64,000 bases of DNA from Morinoia aosen. Lineage: Eukaryota > Arthropoda > Malacostraca > Amphipoda > Talitridae. Shown here piece after piece: positions 22,140 to 33,123 of this stretch (its first letter is position 1; every line of letters begins with the position of its first letter). Location of the stretch: positions 69,764,392 to 69,828,391 of the forward strand of contig CM059559.1 of assembly GCA_030386875.1 (NCBI GenBank). Reading direction: 5' to 3'. The notes beneath the pieces were generated by a model, which saw only the letters and a list, made by a program, of their open reading frames with translations, was not told the origin of the DNA and searched no databases. A program made the position numbers and the translations under genes.

Positions 22140-24500
22140 ACGAGTGCATGAAATCTAGATCCAACAACTCAACCAGCAAAGGGCACCAGAAGCCAGATGG
22201 GTCAAAATACCCGATTTCGCTGTTTTTAAACCTGATCAAGATGGGATCCAAGAATTCATGCAGCGTTTCGAGAGTCACAGCAACGCACTCGAATACACGG
22301 AATTTGAGGCTGTTTTCGCACTAGAAAATCTAGTAACGGCTAAGGAAAGAAGACTCATCCAGACATTGGTCGCTGTCGACCGCTAGCAATTTAGGGAAAC
22401 CAAAAATCTATTACTGGAGTCCCACAAGATAACCCCCGCTAAATTGCGCAGTAACTACCTTGAACTGAAGCCTGAGGAAGGAGGCAACACGAGTGGATAC
22501 ATCAGGAGATTGGAACAAGCGCTTAGGCTCACCGGCAGCCAAGTAGAAGAAGACTACGACCAATTGAAAAACTCCATGCTCATGGATAGGGTCTACTCCA
22601 GTCTACCGTCTTACCTTGCTACTCAACTCAAGGAGAGAAGCGGTAACACCTTAGCAACTCTTGCTGAACAAGGGAACAAGTTTCTACAGGCCCTACCCAA
22701 TACAACTCTCCAGAAACTTTGTGAGAGCCACCCGTCGAATAACAAAAACGACTGTCAAGAATCTTCAACGGAAAAACCTTCCAGAAGTTCTCAAGTGAAT
22801 CGATCTTCTAACACCACAACCGGAAACTATCGACCTTCACCTCATCAGAACCAAAATTTCAACTATCGACCTTCACCTCCTCAGAACCGAAATCCCCAGT
22901 ATCGACCTGCACCGCAATCACCAAGGAGAAAATCCAACTCATTCTAGCGCGGAGTGCCAAGTTCTTAACCCGCAAGCTCCGCAAAATAACTCTTTCAGGA
23001 ATGAAGGAGGCGCGGCACAACCTACTGCCCACATTAATTAATTATATCGAAGAGGAGTCCCCAGGATATACCCTGCCACCCGTCGAATGCAATCATGCTG
23101 CGGTAACTTTGGATACAACTGAACTATTACTAGGAGAATTGAAAATGTGTCAGGGCCAACTCAATAACCAACCTGTCGAAATATTACTGGATGGAATAGC
23201 CACAGCCGTATTCGTAAATAAAACACTAGTGCCCGAAAAAAATATATCCGAAAAAAATCACCGTCAAGTAAGCTGACAATCAAACTTTCGAAGCGCCATT
23301 CGCCAACGTAAAACTTGACTGCCCATACTATCGAGGCAACATCATAGTCGTCAATAGTGATGGATAACCCTGCGACCAAAGTAATCCTAGGACGTGTTCC
23401 AGGAACTACATCCTCGAAGAAGAACATACGCCTCCTATCATAATTGAAGCCTCTCATGTCACTACAAGAGCGAATGCAAAGAGAGAAGAAGATGAAAAAT
23501 CTGAAGAGCCAGAACAGCCGAAAACCAACAAAGAAAAGTTCATTGAACTACAGCGCAACTATGCTCTTTAAAACATCCCTTCAGAAGGGCCGGTAATAAA
23601 ACCGAAGAAATTAAGAAAAATGGCGGATTCAGTACGTACGAGCCTCAAAAAGAAGTTCCTCATCAAAAGACTTTATAATGGTCACATCAACTCTGATAAG
23701 GTGTCTCCGCTGTATGGAAAGATACTAGAGCCAACCAAAGGAGAAGTGGATCGTAGGACACTAAGATCTGGCATGCACGACGAAGGCCTACACCTAAATA
23801 GACCATGGCGTCCATGGCCACCGGCATCTACGGTAGACCGCAGGACCTCCTGGCCTCCAAACAGCAACTGTTGCCGCAGAAAGACGACTGCGTTCCGAGC
23901 TCGTCATCTCAAAAAGATCAACGATCAAACCTGGTGACCAGATCAGCGATCAAACTGGCGACCAGATCAGAGTTCAAACTGGCGACCAGATAAGCGATCA
24001 AACTGGCGACCAGATCAGCGATCAAACTGGCGACAAGATCAGCGATCAAAATGGCGACCAGATCAGCGATCAAAATGGCGACCAGATCAGCGATCAAACT
24101 GGCGACCAGATCAGCGATCAAACTGGCGACCAGATCAGGGATCAAATTGGCGACCAAGATCAACGACCAACAAAGGCGACTGTCGACCTTTCACACATAT
24201 ACCACAAGCTGATAAGCGAAACCCACGATGGCATTAAACTTCCGCCTTTTACAATTTAAATCGGAACATTCCGGGAACGGAGAACCATCTCGCCGACTTC
24301 TTATCCCGCTCTCCCAACCAGCCGAAACTGGATTCAGGCTCTTCAGAAGAGAAAGGAGAAGACTGTTCCTGAGCTGTATTAGAATAGGTGTTTCTAATTG
24401 TTAAGAAATAGGCTTAAGTATTCTTTATAAGCTTTCTGATGTACATATGCACCATAATATTAATTAATAGGCCAAAAGGCACAGTCGACATCGGGCTTAA
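22140..24500 (+). mobile_element. Ty3/Gypsy-like LTR retrotransposon remnant, non-autonomous
   Basis: A gag-like region (about 22140-22947; recognisable frame 22444-22947, ending in a Pro/Asn/Gln-rich tail with repeated NYRPSP) is followed by a retropepsin-like segment (about 23001-23276). Near 24270 is a sequence resembling the end of a Ty3/Gypsy RNase H region (ENHLADFLSRSP). The reverse transcriptase and integrase were not seen, and a tandem repeat occupies part of the interior. It is broken in several places. LTRs could not be paired, so age is unknown. Confidence 0.55.
23936..24165 (+). repeat. 24-bp tandem repeat, about ten units
   Basis: Units of the form GATCAGCGATCAAACTGGCGACCA with few changes. 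It lies inside the LTR-element remnant at 22140-24500. The reading frame through it on either strand is a by-product of the repeat. Confidence 0.9.
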
Positions 24501-25390
24501 TTTATGGGGGTACCGTTATTTTCCGTGGGTACTTCCCCGCGATTTTTATTGAAGAAAATCAGTATTATAGGAGGGACGTTAATAGACAGGGACGATCACG
24601 GTGTTTATTAATAGTTACGTAGCAATCAATCCTAAGGGACAAGGTGTCGTGTTTATGGCGCGTAACGCAACGCAAGGTGAGCGTGTGCAAGCAAGTCAAA
24701 GCCTACTATTATCTAGAGTACCTAAAAGTGGGTAGCTCTAGTTAAGAAAATGTACGGTGAGTCTAGAAGGTAAATGATAAGTGATATAGGCGTAAAAAGG
24801 GAAAGGGGTAGCACGGGGTAGACATGTAAAAATGGTCTACATTAATACACTTGTAAAAACATATTTCTTGCACGTTGACACGCCTAATGCAATTATTATA
24901 CTGCCTCTAGGCACAAAAGATTTTAAAGAAATGACTATAACGACTATGGACGCATATCCTTTTTAGATCATTATCAAAATTCAAAGTAATGTCTTTCAGT
25001 CACACTAGTAATCACTAATTTTTTAAATGAATAATTATGTTATTTTATCGTAAGATCCGTTCTAAAATTCTTAATGTATTATAAGAATCTAAATTTAACA
25101 CAGAACACAAGACACGAAAAGTAGTAGTTATTTCATCAACACAATAATTGACATTAACACTGCCAGAAAATAGACACTCACCCAGACGGTTTATGTGGGG
25201 AACACGTCTACATCGTGTAAGCGCGGCTGAACAAATGGGCTGGTGTCGACAGCCTGACGATCAGCCTTGGCAAAATGTTGCCATAGAGCCTTTAGTGTTT
25301 CGATGCGTGAGGCGCTTGTGAAATATATATTTTTTTGGTTTCGATAAAATGAAATTTGAATCGCAACCGACACTTTAGTTTTAATATACA
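24500..25390. other. No recognised gene; possible LTR remnant at left
   Basis: A purine run with GGGGGTACC near 24508 could be a polypurine tract of the preceding element, but no matching LTR was found upstream. The rest is AT-rich without coding. Confidence 0.35.
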
Positions 25391-25394
25391 ATTC

Positions 25395-25644
25395 ATTGCA
25401 ATATATTTAGTCGCGGGTTCGTATCCCGGCGCTGGCGCGGAGATTTGCCCCGTTGGGTATGAGGGAAAGCTAAAGCACAATACCCCACTCAACCCAGGTG
25501 TCGGAAATGGGTACCGGCTTTACGGAGGAACCGTCATGGTGTCCTATATATATAGGGTTAGTTATAAGACATTTGAAAAACCAATGCTAAGATCATATGT
25601 ATCAGGCTTGATTGGAAATAAAGCATCCCAAAGATGCCATTGTT
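25395..25644 (+). mobile_element. tRNA-derived SINE, 5'-truncated
   Basis: Nearly identical to 27145-27411 from the B-box (GGGTTCGTATCCCGG) to the tail (GTTAACCTAACC), but without the A-box half of the tRNA head. It is the same SINE family as those at 27115-27411 and 29545-29832. Confidence 0.8.
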
Positions 25645-26712
25645 AACCTAACCTTTAGAATTTTCTCTAGGCACCACAAATTCATAGCACGTTTGCGACA
25701 TTACTTGCAGTAATGTCTTCTCAGTAAGGGCGTGTCTGGCTGTTTTCAAAGATGACGACTGGTGCCTTGTAATTTAATGGGAGGGAAAATTATTCTCCTC
25801 GCATAACTAAGCTCTCGTATCATAGATACTTGAGTAACCTACTTCCATCTCGAATTCCAAAATTTCACAGCTTGAATTTCATTTCGGATCAAACTTCGAA
25901 GCTTTTTAAGCTCCATTGCTTGAATTTCATTTCTAAACTTTCGAAGCATGTATTACCAGCGCGGAAAGCTCCTTAGCTCGATTTCGTTTTCGACATCTCC
26001 AAAGCTTGAAAAACCGCTAAAATCTTCAAACCTTGTAAACCAATTCGGACTCGAAAATTACCGAATAATATTCCCCTTGTGAAAAACTGTGGGCAATCCC
26101 CAACTAAATAAATTAAGTTAGCAAAACCTGATTTTCTATTATCCCTGAAGATATCAGGAAGATCCCCGCGGGATAAGAAGCCCATGAAATTACGGCCCTC
26201 AGAACCCGAGAACAGGGACAATCTACAATTTGGCTCCAAGAAGGACCAATCTAATCAATTCTCAACCGGGCAGAAATAGGAATCGCCCACCTAAACTATT
26301 ATCGCTGACTCCCAAGAAGGACCAGCCAAAAATAAGTAATCTAAAACTGGCGCCCAACATGGATCCGCCGCCCGAACGATTAACAATTTGGCGCCCAAGA
26401 GGATACAGCCTAACCAAATATCTAACAACTGCGTTCAAGTTTCCGTTCGCGCGAGTGGTCGAAATTTGGCACGCCGGTTATCAAAGTTTACTTACTCAAC
26501 AAAATAACACAAAATTGATAAAAAGCTATTGTTGGAGAGTGAAGTGCATATATCAATATCTTACGTAAAGCATGGTCTTCACAGAGTAAATACTCAGTAC
26601 ACGGTAAAGTTAACCGGCAGGCCGCAGTCGAGACGGATCAAGAAACGGTTAGTGAAAAGTACAGAAATTTCTTGAGATACCTTCTCTACTCGCGCGCCGT
26701 CAAAACATAAAA
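25645..26712. other. No gene; retroelement leader-like repeats
   Basis: Contains several degenerate GGC(G/T)CCCAAGA(A/G)G phrases at about 26229, 26310, 26349 and 26389. One reads TGGCGCCCAAC, which matches a tRNA-Lys-type primer-binding site used by many Gypsy-like elements. It is probably the leader of a vanished LTR element. Repeated TTGAATTTCATTTC occurs near 25875 and 25920. Confidence 0.35.
26349..26366 (+). other. Primer-binding-site-like sequence (tRNA-Lys type), fossil
   Basis: TGGCGCCCAACATGG resembles the primer-binding site of Lys-primed LTR elements. No LTR directly upstream was recognised. Confidence 0.3.
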
Positions 26713-26843
26713 GTTCATGTGGTGATGTGGCGCTTGCCGCCGCAAGAGGGCGCTGTAATGATGTGCGCTCCGCCTCCTCGACTGAGTGATTTTGCTGCAG
26801 CGGCTGGACGGCGGCGGGCAGGCGGCAGCCGGTCGGTCAGTGT

Positions 26844-27726
26844 CGTGGAGGGAGTATATATGGAGGGAGCATAGCCGTCTGTGAAGAGAACAAGATTTTG
26901 AGATTTCTCCTATGTCTGTGGTAACCAATAGCCGTCTCCCAAGTGTGACGTCAGCACGGAAGTTAGTTACCTACTGACTATGATAGAGTGCGCACACGCT
27001 CGCTGAATGCTCTTCTAGCTGTTGAGTTAATCGCATAATCGTTAATTTGGGATTCTAAGACTCCGAAAGATAATAAATTGTGTTTCCTCACTTGAGGACA
27101 CTTAATACCAATTAAGTGCTCTCCGTGGTACAGTGGTTAAGAGAACGGGCTCGTATGTTGGAGTCGTGGGTTCGTATCCCGGCGCTGGCGTGGAGATTTT
27201 CCCCGTTGGGTATGAGGGAAAGCTCAAGCACAATACCCCACTCAACCCAGGTGTCGGAAATGGGTACCGGCTTTACGGGGGAACCGTCATGGTGTCCTAT
27301 ATATAGTGTTAGTTATAAGACATTTGAAAAACCAATGCTAAGATCATATGTATCAGGCTTGATTGGAAATAAAGCATCCCAAAGATGCCGATGTTAACCT
27401 AACCTAACCTAATAATATAAAAATTACTAGCAAAGACACATTAAGGGTAGAAAACTATAAAGATTACAGGCCCTTGATTGAAACAAATTAGAGCGACTTG
27501 CACGCACACCTTACCCTTTGACTTGTGGTGGAAAACTAATCTTGCTTTCGAAAATGAGAGGCGGAGTTGTAGAGAAGGTGGGTGGAGCAACTACAGCCAA
27601 GCGTCTGTGGTTGGCTCAGAATTGTGACGTGTCGGGCCTTGACAGTGCCCGAGTCTTTCAACTTTTGCAGCCAAATTGAGCCCGATCGGAATCAGCTATG
27701 CTCCCTCCATATATCCTAGCTCCACG
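26844..27726 (+). mobile_element. Miniature inverted-repeat DNA transposon in the 5' LTR
   Basis: Ends are inverted repeats of about 31 bases (CGTGGAG..., with ATATATGGAGGGAGCATAGC on both sides). It is flanked by an 8-bp near-duplication GTCAGTGT/GTCAGTTT. The uninterrupted site is visible in the 3' LTR (GGCCAGTTTGAATG, near 32759). An 8-bp duplication suggests hAT, P or Merlin superfamily. It carries no transposase and is non-autonomous. About 300 bases of it are a later SINE insertion. Confidence 0.75.
27115..27411 (+). mobile_element. tRNA-derived SINE, full length
   Basis: Head has an A-box-like GTGGTACAGTGGTTAAGAG and a B-box GGGTTCGTATCCC, then a roughly 200-base body (CCCCGTTGGGTATGAGGG, CCCAGGTGTCGGAAATGG) and a tail of AACCTAACCTAACCTAA. 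It would be transcribed by RNA polymerase III from the internal boxes and moved by a LINE. The tail equals the arthropod telomere repeat. It sits inside the miniature DNA transposon. Confidence 0.85.
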
Positions 27727-28050
27727 GTCAGTTTGAATGAGTGATTCGTACAGTGAAGACGCGGCGTCGGTTCTTCGGTTTTCGTGTAACGACTCAGTGT
27801 ATCATTGTGAGACTGCGATTGAGTCGTCTTGTTTCTAAGCTGAAGCAAGTGTACTTGCAGCACAAGCTATGCAGTTGGTCCCGGGTGAGAACACCCGGGA
27901 TCTGGGAAAGAGCGATCATAGTGCTCCGGGAGGAGGGACGGTGGGCCCTCTGAGCAGTCGAACCCAGAAGCCCGGCCGGCTTGGAGGAGGGACGACTGGC
28001 AGGAAGGTGAGTTTTCCTGCTGTGACCACAAGCTGTCTAGGCTTTTAGCG

Positions 28051-28752
28051 GTGGTAGCCATCCTTGTTGGTAGCAAAATGGCGGCGGCTGGGAAGGCTGC
28101 GGCGGCTGAGGCAGCTGTGGCGGCTGAGAAGGCTGCGGCGGGCGGGGCTGGCGATAAGGGATCGCCAGTGCCGCCGGCGGGGAGCACGCCGGGAGTGTTC
28201 GTGGATGTTAGCATGTTGGCTAACATCCTGACTCAGGCGCGTGGACCGATCCTTGATCGGTTAGCTAGGCAGCTGCCTAAGTTGACCGGCGATGGATCGG
28301 TCGATGCACTGGAGTGGCTGGACAACAAGGAGAGTCTCTGCCAACTGGAGCGCGTGGCGCCGACCGACGTCATTGGGTTTATGCTTGACGGCAATGCCGC
28401 GCGGGTGTTTCGCTCCATGACTGTTGGTGATGCTGCTCAGTGGCAGGTAGTTAGGTGTACGCTAGCCGCGCAATTTGCGTCGCCTTTGCAAGAGGCTTAT
28501 AGGCGGTTCACCGAGCGTCGGCTTGGAGCTGGCGAGTCGGTGGACGTCTACCTGGACGACTTGGCGCGTCTGGGTGGGAGATTGGGGTTGACCACGGGAG
28601 ATTTGATCTTTAGGGTCATATTTTACGAGGGTCTCTCCACTTCTCTGTACACTTGGGCAGCTGAGCGTGAGGACGCGTATACTGCGCCGTTCGACGCTGT
28701 GCTGTCGAAAGTGCGGGACAGAATGGCCGCGCAGAGGGCTGTGGCAGGGTGA
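28051..28752 (+). pseudogene. gag: gag capsid region of the Gypsy-like element
   Basis: A 233-residue frame with an Ala-rich start followed by a helical capsid-like domain (DALEWLDNKE, RFTERRLGAGESVDVYLDDLARL) of the retrotransposon gag type. Two CCHC zinc knuckles follow at 28822-28977 (CYRCGGAHLVRVCP and CFACGEVGHFACDCP). It would package element RNA. It is part of a broken fossil. Confidence 0.65.
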
Positions 28753-29199
28753 GGCCAGTGGGCCAGGCTCGAGGCAGACCTTGCTGCTTCTGGAAAGCAG
28801 GGCAGTGGTGGCAAAGATGCTTGCTATCGCTGTGGCGGTGCGCACCTCGTGAGGGTGTGCCCGCAGAAGCAAGGCCCTGCGGCGCCTGCTGGCAGGGGGG
28901 CCGTGAAGGCTCCGGCCAAAAGGAAGTTCGCGTGCTTCGCGTGCGGAGAGGTCGGGCATTTTGCTTGTGACTGTCCGACGGTAGCTGGGCCCGCGGTTGG
29001 TGGGTCGGGTTTCTCTGCGGAGGACGCCAGTCGGGGCGACGCGTCCTCATCAATGGAAACCGCGTAAACCGAGCTTACCGGAGGTCTCCTCTCTCTGAGG
29101 GAGGTGACGGCGCCCCCTAAGAGAAAGGGACCTTGCGCGGAACGAGTGTGTCGCTGAGGCGGGGCGATCTAGGATCGCTCGGAGCGACTGGTATTACAA

Positions 29200-29545
29200 C
29201 TAGCAGTCGTTTGCCAGTCGTTCGTGCCATTTTGAATGGGCATTGTTCTTGGTGTCTGTTTGACTCCGGGAGCGAGCGGACGGTGGTATGTCTGCGGGTG
29301 GTGGAGGGCCAACGCCCCCGACCGGGGCGGCCGTTGCTAACGGCGGACGGCAGAACTTACTTTGCGGGGAAGCACTGTCGTGTGGCAGTCGGGTTGCAGG
29401 GGCATTGTTTTGGTGTCACTGCGCTCGTCACACCGGAGTTGGGGAATCTTGGCGTTGACTGTCTTCTAGGGTGTGATGTTATTGATCACATGGGGGGCGT
29501 CACCGTCAGGAGAGGCCCTGACTCGAAGTATGCAGTTTTTTTTAA
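29200..29545 (+). pseudogene. retropepsin region of the Gypsy-like element
   Basis: CLFDSGSERTVV matches the active-site loop (D-S-G) of retroviral-type aspartic proteases, and LGVDCLLGCDVI fits the later conserved strand. It lies between the zinc knuckles and the reverse transcriptase, as expected, and is followed by a SINE inserted on the opposite strand. Confidence 0.6.
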
Positions 29546-29832
29546 TGAAGGCATCTACGGATGCTTTATTTCCAATCAAGCATGATACATATCACCTTGT
29601 ACATTGGATTTTCAAATGCCTTATAACTAACGCCAGGACGCCATGACGCTTTCCCCCGGTCAAGACCGGTACCCATTTCAGACACCTGGGTAGAGTGGGG
29701 TATTGTGCTTGGAATTTTTCTCCTATACCCAACAGAGAAAATCGCCACCGCCAGCGCCGAGTTTCGAACCCGGGTCTACCGCACAGCGGCAGAAACCTCT
29801 AGCACATGGCTATCGCGAGCACCGCGTGCTAG
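29545..29832 (-). mobile_element. tRNA-derived SINE inserted in the Gypsy-like element
   Basis: Reverse-orientation copy of the SINE at 27115-27411, more diverged. B-box-like GGGTTCGAAACTC and A-box-like TAGCCATGTGCTAGAGG are seen on the minus strand. The body keeps ACCCAGGTGTCTGAAATGGG. The CCTAA tail is not evident. The tRNA head differs from the other copies, so it may be a subfamily. Confidence 0.7.
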
Positions 29833-30159
29833 TTGACTGGGGGAGATCCTGGTCAGCTGGATGCTGCAGGGGGTCCAGTAATGGATTCGCCTGTGCCAAG
29901 CTGGGAGCCGGCCTGGTAGCAGGGGCGGGGTCGGTGAGTCGGAGAGGTGCGCCAGCGCCGATCGAGATTGTCGACCCCGACTTTGTTGCTAGGTTCGCTG
30001 ACGGTCGGTGGACCGTCAGTTGGCGGTGGTCTGAGAAGCCGCCCGAGGGGTTGCAGACTCGGATCGCGGAGTACGGATGTACTCGGGCGCCTCACGTGCG
30101 TGAGCGCCATGATGCGGAGATTCAGAGTTGGATCTCGAAGGGTTGGTCGAGGCGGTGGT

Positions 30160-30720
30160 ATGGCCCCATCAAGGGCGTCAATCCGCTGCTGGCCGTCGTG
30201 CAACCAACGAAGGACAAAGTCCGTCCGGTCATGGATTATTGTGAGTTGAATGGCTTTGTCCAGTGTCATACTGGTGATGACATGGTCGCTGTGTGTGGCG
30301 ACAAGATTCGGAAATGGCGGCAGCTGCGGGGCGAGCTTAAGGTCGTCGAGCTTAAGTCTGCGTACCTGCAGATCCACGTTTCCGAGGATCTGTGGTGATA
30401 CCAGATCGTGAAGTTTAAGGGTGTGCCTCACGCTTTGACGCGATTTGGCTTCGGCCTCTCGTGTGCGCCTCGAATCATGACGGTGATTCTCGGCAAGGTT
30501 CTGTCGTTGAACGACCGAGTTCGTCAAGGAACGGACCACTATATCGACGATATAGTGGTTTGTGAGTCCGTTCTCAGCGCGCAGGAGCTCCGGGAGCATC
30601 TGGCGAGGTACGGACTTGTGACTAAGGAACCTGAGAGCCTGGATGGAGGCCGGTTGTTGAGAATTTCTTTACGGAAAGATTCCAATGGACGACTTCGAAT
30701 GTCGCGGGGGACTGCTCTCT
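30160..30720 (+). pseudogene. reverse transcriptase region of the Gypsy-like element
   Basis: Landmarks include KVRPVMDYCELN (fingers), VVELKSAYLQIHV (equivalent of the first Asp motif), FGLSCAPRIM and HYIDDIVV (the catalytic DD box). The order relative to RNase H and integrase is of the Ty3/Gypsy type. It is part of a broken fossil. Confidence 0.65.
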
Positions 30721-30959
30721 CCGAGTTTGGCTCGGTAAATGCCGGCTTAACGAAGAGAGGGCTGTTTTCCTTGTGCGGTCGGCTAGTCGGCCATTGCCCC
30801 GTGGCGGAGTGGCTGCGCCCTTGTTGCAGTTTTTTGAAACGGCTGGGGTGTAGCGGCTCTGGGGACGACTCGGTTGACAGTTCTGTCAGCTTGTTGGCTG
30901 CAGAGCTGTTGGTACGAGCTCGTCGGGAGGACCTTGTTGGGGCGTTTGGGGTGTCGATC

Positions 30960-31385
30960 CGCATGGTACGGTTACCGTGTGGGCTGATGCCAGCTCCATC
31001 GGAGTCGGGGTGGCCCTCGAGGTCGATGACCGCATTGTTGAGGATGCGTCTTGGCTCCGAAAGGAGTCAGACCACTTTCATATCAATGTGGCTGAGTTGG
31101 AGGCGGTTGCGCGGGGTATCAATTTGGCGATTGCTTGCGGTTTCAAAACCTTCACGGTCGCCAGTGATTCCCAGACAGTCGTCACATGGATTGACAGCAC
31201 TGTCGATGGCCGCAATCGTGTTCGCACGAAGGACGCGGCGGAGATGCTCGTGAAGCGACGTCTTGGGGTGATCCGTGAGACGATCGCTGAGCATGGTCTA
31301 GTCGTGTCTGTTCGCTTCGTTTCGACGATCGAGAATAAAGCCGATCAGATGACTAGGGTACCTAGGAGGTGGCTTAGTTACCGCG
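30960..31385 (+). pseudogene. RNase H region of the Gypsy-like element
   Basis: VWADASSIGVGVAL, NVAELEAV and FTVASDSQTVVTW give the first Asp, the Glu and the second Asp of RNase H. The C-terminal part reads ENKADQMTRVP, as in Gypsy-like pol proteins. Confidence 0.65.
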
Positions 31386-31499
31386 ACGCTAGTGAAGCCG
31401 TCGCAGAGTTGTCTGCTGTGCTTGCCACTGGAGAGAGGATGCCATTTGGGCGACTCATCTGTCGCATCATTTGGGCTTCGATCGGACGCTTTACTGGCT

Positions 31500-31840
31500 C
31501 GGCAGATCCGTAGTGATCTGTCGCGAGAGCGGGTGAAGCGGGAGCTGGCTGGATGTGAGGCCTGTCAGCGGATCGATCCCGCGCTACGGGAGGAAAATCC
31601 CGTGGGGCGAGGAGGTCTTTCTGTGGAGGAGAGTTGGCGCCGGGTTGCGGTAGACGTAACCCATTATGGCGACAAGCTCTACTTATCCATGGTTGTCTGT
31701 GGACCCTCGCGGTCCGCCATCTGGCGACGGCTGCTGAATGAGTCAGCAGCGAGCATTGTCGCTCATTTGCGTGAGGTCGTAATTGAGCGAGGGCCGTGTG
31801 ACGAATTGTTACTGGACAATTCAACGGCGTTTCGATAAGC
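31500..31840 (+). pseudogene. integrase core region of the Gypsy-like element
   Basis: A CEAC zinc-binding half-site is followed by RVAVDVTHYGDKLYLSMVV (first Asp) and DELLLDNSTAF (second Asp, in a DN box). It is part of a broken fossil. Confidence 0.55.
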
Positions 31841-32099
31841 GACTGTTGAGCAGTTCGCTGATGCGTGAGGGATTACTCTGCGATTCCGTGCCGCCTACGC
31901 CCCGAGTGGCAATGGGATCGTCGAGAGAAATCACCGGACGATCAAGAGGATCGTCGCCGGGGGGAGGTATCTCTCCTGATGAGGCTACATTTTGGTACAA
32001 TGTGACGCCTCGGACGGAAACTGAGGCTGGCTCGGTCCCGTCGAGTGGTATTTTCAGGTATCGCTGGTGAGTGCCGTTTGACGTCAATCTTCGGGTGAT

Positions 32100-32642
32100 T
32101 TAGGGCTGCGCGAACAATAGCTTTGCTGATGGTAATGAGGTGTGGGTGAAACCCCCGCTGCCCTCATGCACGAAGCAGTGGACGTCATATGAGGTCACCA
32201 GCGTCGTGTCCAAGCACGTAGTCTGCGTAGACGGCTTGCCTAGGCGTGTGCGCGACGTCAGGAAACGTCGGTTTGGTGGTGAGTGGGGCAGGGTTCCTGA
32301 GAACCATGGTTGTGTCGCTGGCGCCGCGGAGCCCGAAGCAATGATCTTCGGTGGCGGGGGCGGCTGCAGTGCAGCTCCCTTTGCGTTGCCAGAGGGATTT
32401 GTAGTTGACGCCTTAAACACGGGGCCCGTTGGGCCGGCGGCAGATCATGAGTCAACTACTGAGTCCCCTGATGAAGAGGACGACGAGCGAGACGCTGTTG
32501 ACAGTGATGCGGAGAAGCAGCGAGGGGAGCCTGAACCATTGAAGCGTTCACGCCGCGAGCGACGGCGTCCCACTTACTTGAGTGAGTACGATACGAGTGC
32601 TAGGCACTATGCAGCAAGAGTTTCATCAGAAACTGGGGGCGA
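32100..32642 (+). pseudogene. integrase tail / 3' coding end of the Gypsy-like element
   Basis: Frame 32140-32655 has VDGLPRRVRDVRKRR, typical of integrase C-terminal domains, then an acidic and a basic stretch just before the 3' LTR. Confidence 0.45.
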
Positions 32643-32869
32643 TGTGGTGATGTAGCGCTTGCCGCGGCAAGAGGGCGCTGTAATGATGTGCGCTCCGCCT
32701 CCTCGACTGAGTGATCTTGCCGCCGCGGCTGGACGGCGGCGGGCGGGCGGCAGCCGGTCGGCCAGTTTGAATGAGTGATTCGTACAGTGAAGACGCGGCG
32801 TCGGTTCTTGGGTTTTCGTGTAACGACTCATTGTATCATTGTGAGACTGCGATTGAGTCGCCTTGTTTC
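32643..32869 (+). repeat. 3' LTR of the Gypsy-like element, first part
   Basis: Matches the 5' LTR from TGTGGTGATGT to CTTGTTTC, where the copia element was inserted. The last five bases (32865-32869, GTTTC) are one copy of the copia target duplication. Confidence 0.8.
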
Positions 32870-33116
32870 TATTAAGGTTAGGGTAAGTAAAACGAGACAC
32901 TTGGGATTTATATTTTGTCAGTAACACACAGCAGGACACAGGTAAGCGGTGGAGTGGGCTCCAGCTAAGCCTGAGAACCATGAGCTCAGTTCCATGAGAA
33001 CCATGAGCTCAGTTCTCAACGTAGACTACTGTTTAAACACATTCTAACACAAGAGCACTGTAACATTATCAGTATTATACACAAACATTCAAGGTGCTAC
33101 GATAAAGGTTTCAACA
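32870..33116 (-). repeat. Copia 3' LTR
   Basis: In element orientation it begins TGTTGAAACC and ends CCTTAATA. It contains a duplicated phrase ACCATGAGCTCAGTTC. Confidence 0.8.
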
Positions 33117-33123
33117 CTCCTTC

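Larger units (their letters stand above)
26718..28030 (+). repeat. 5' LTR of the Gypsy-like element (interrupted)
   Basis: Starts TGTGGTGATGT and ends TGACCACA. Without its 883-bp insertion it is about 420 bases, the same as the sum of the two 3' LTR pieces (32643-32869 plus 40002-40196). Confidence 0.8.

Noticed and set aside
21700-22278. 192-residue minus-strand frame with HVSLTP repeats
   Set aside because: It is a translation of the 18-bp minisatellite; neighbouring frames are equally long for the same reason.
23918-24163. Frame repeating ADLVASLI
   Set aside because: By-product of the 24-bp tandem array.
23936-24165. CRISPR-like array
   Set aside because: The repeats are head to tail with no unique spacers, and the genome is eukaryotic. 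The same holds for the 42-bp arrays at 7582 and 41003 and the 17-bp arrays.
29853-30599. 248-residue minus-strand frame
   Set aside because: Antisense shadow of the GC-rich reverse transcriptase region of the Gypsy-like element; no motif of its own.
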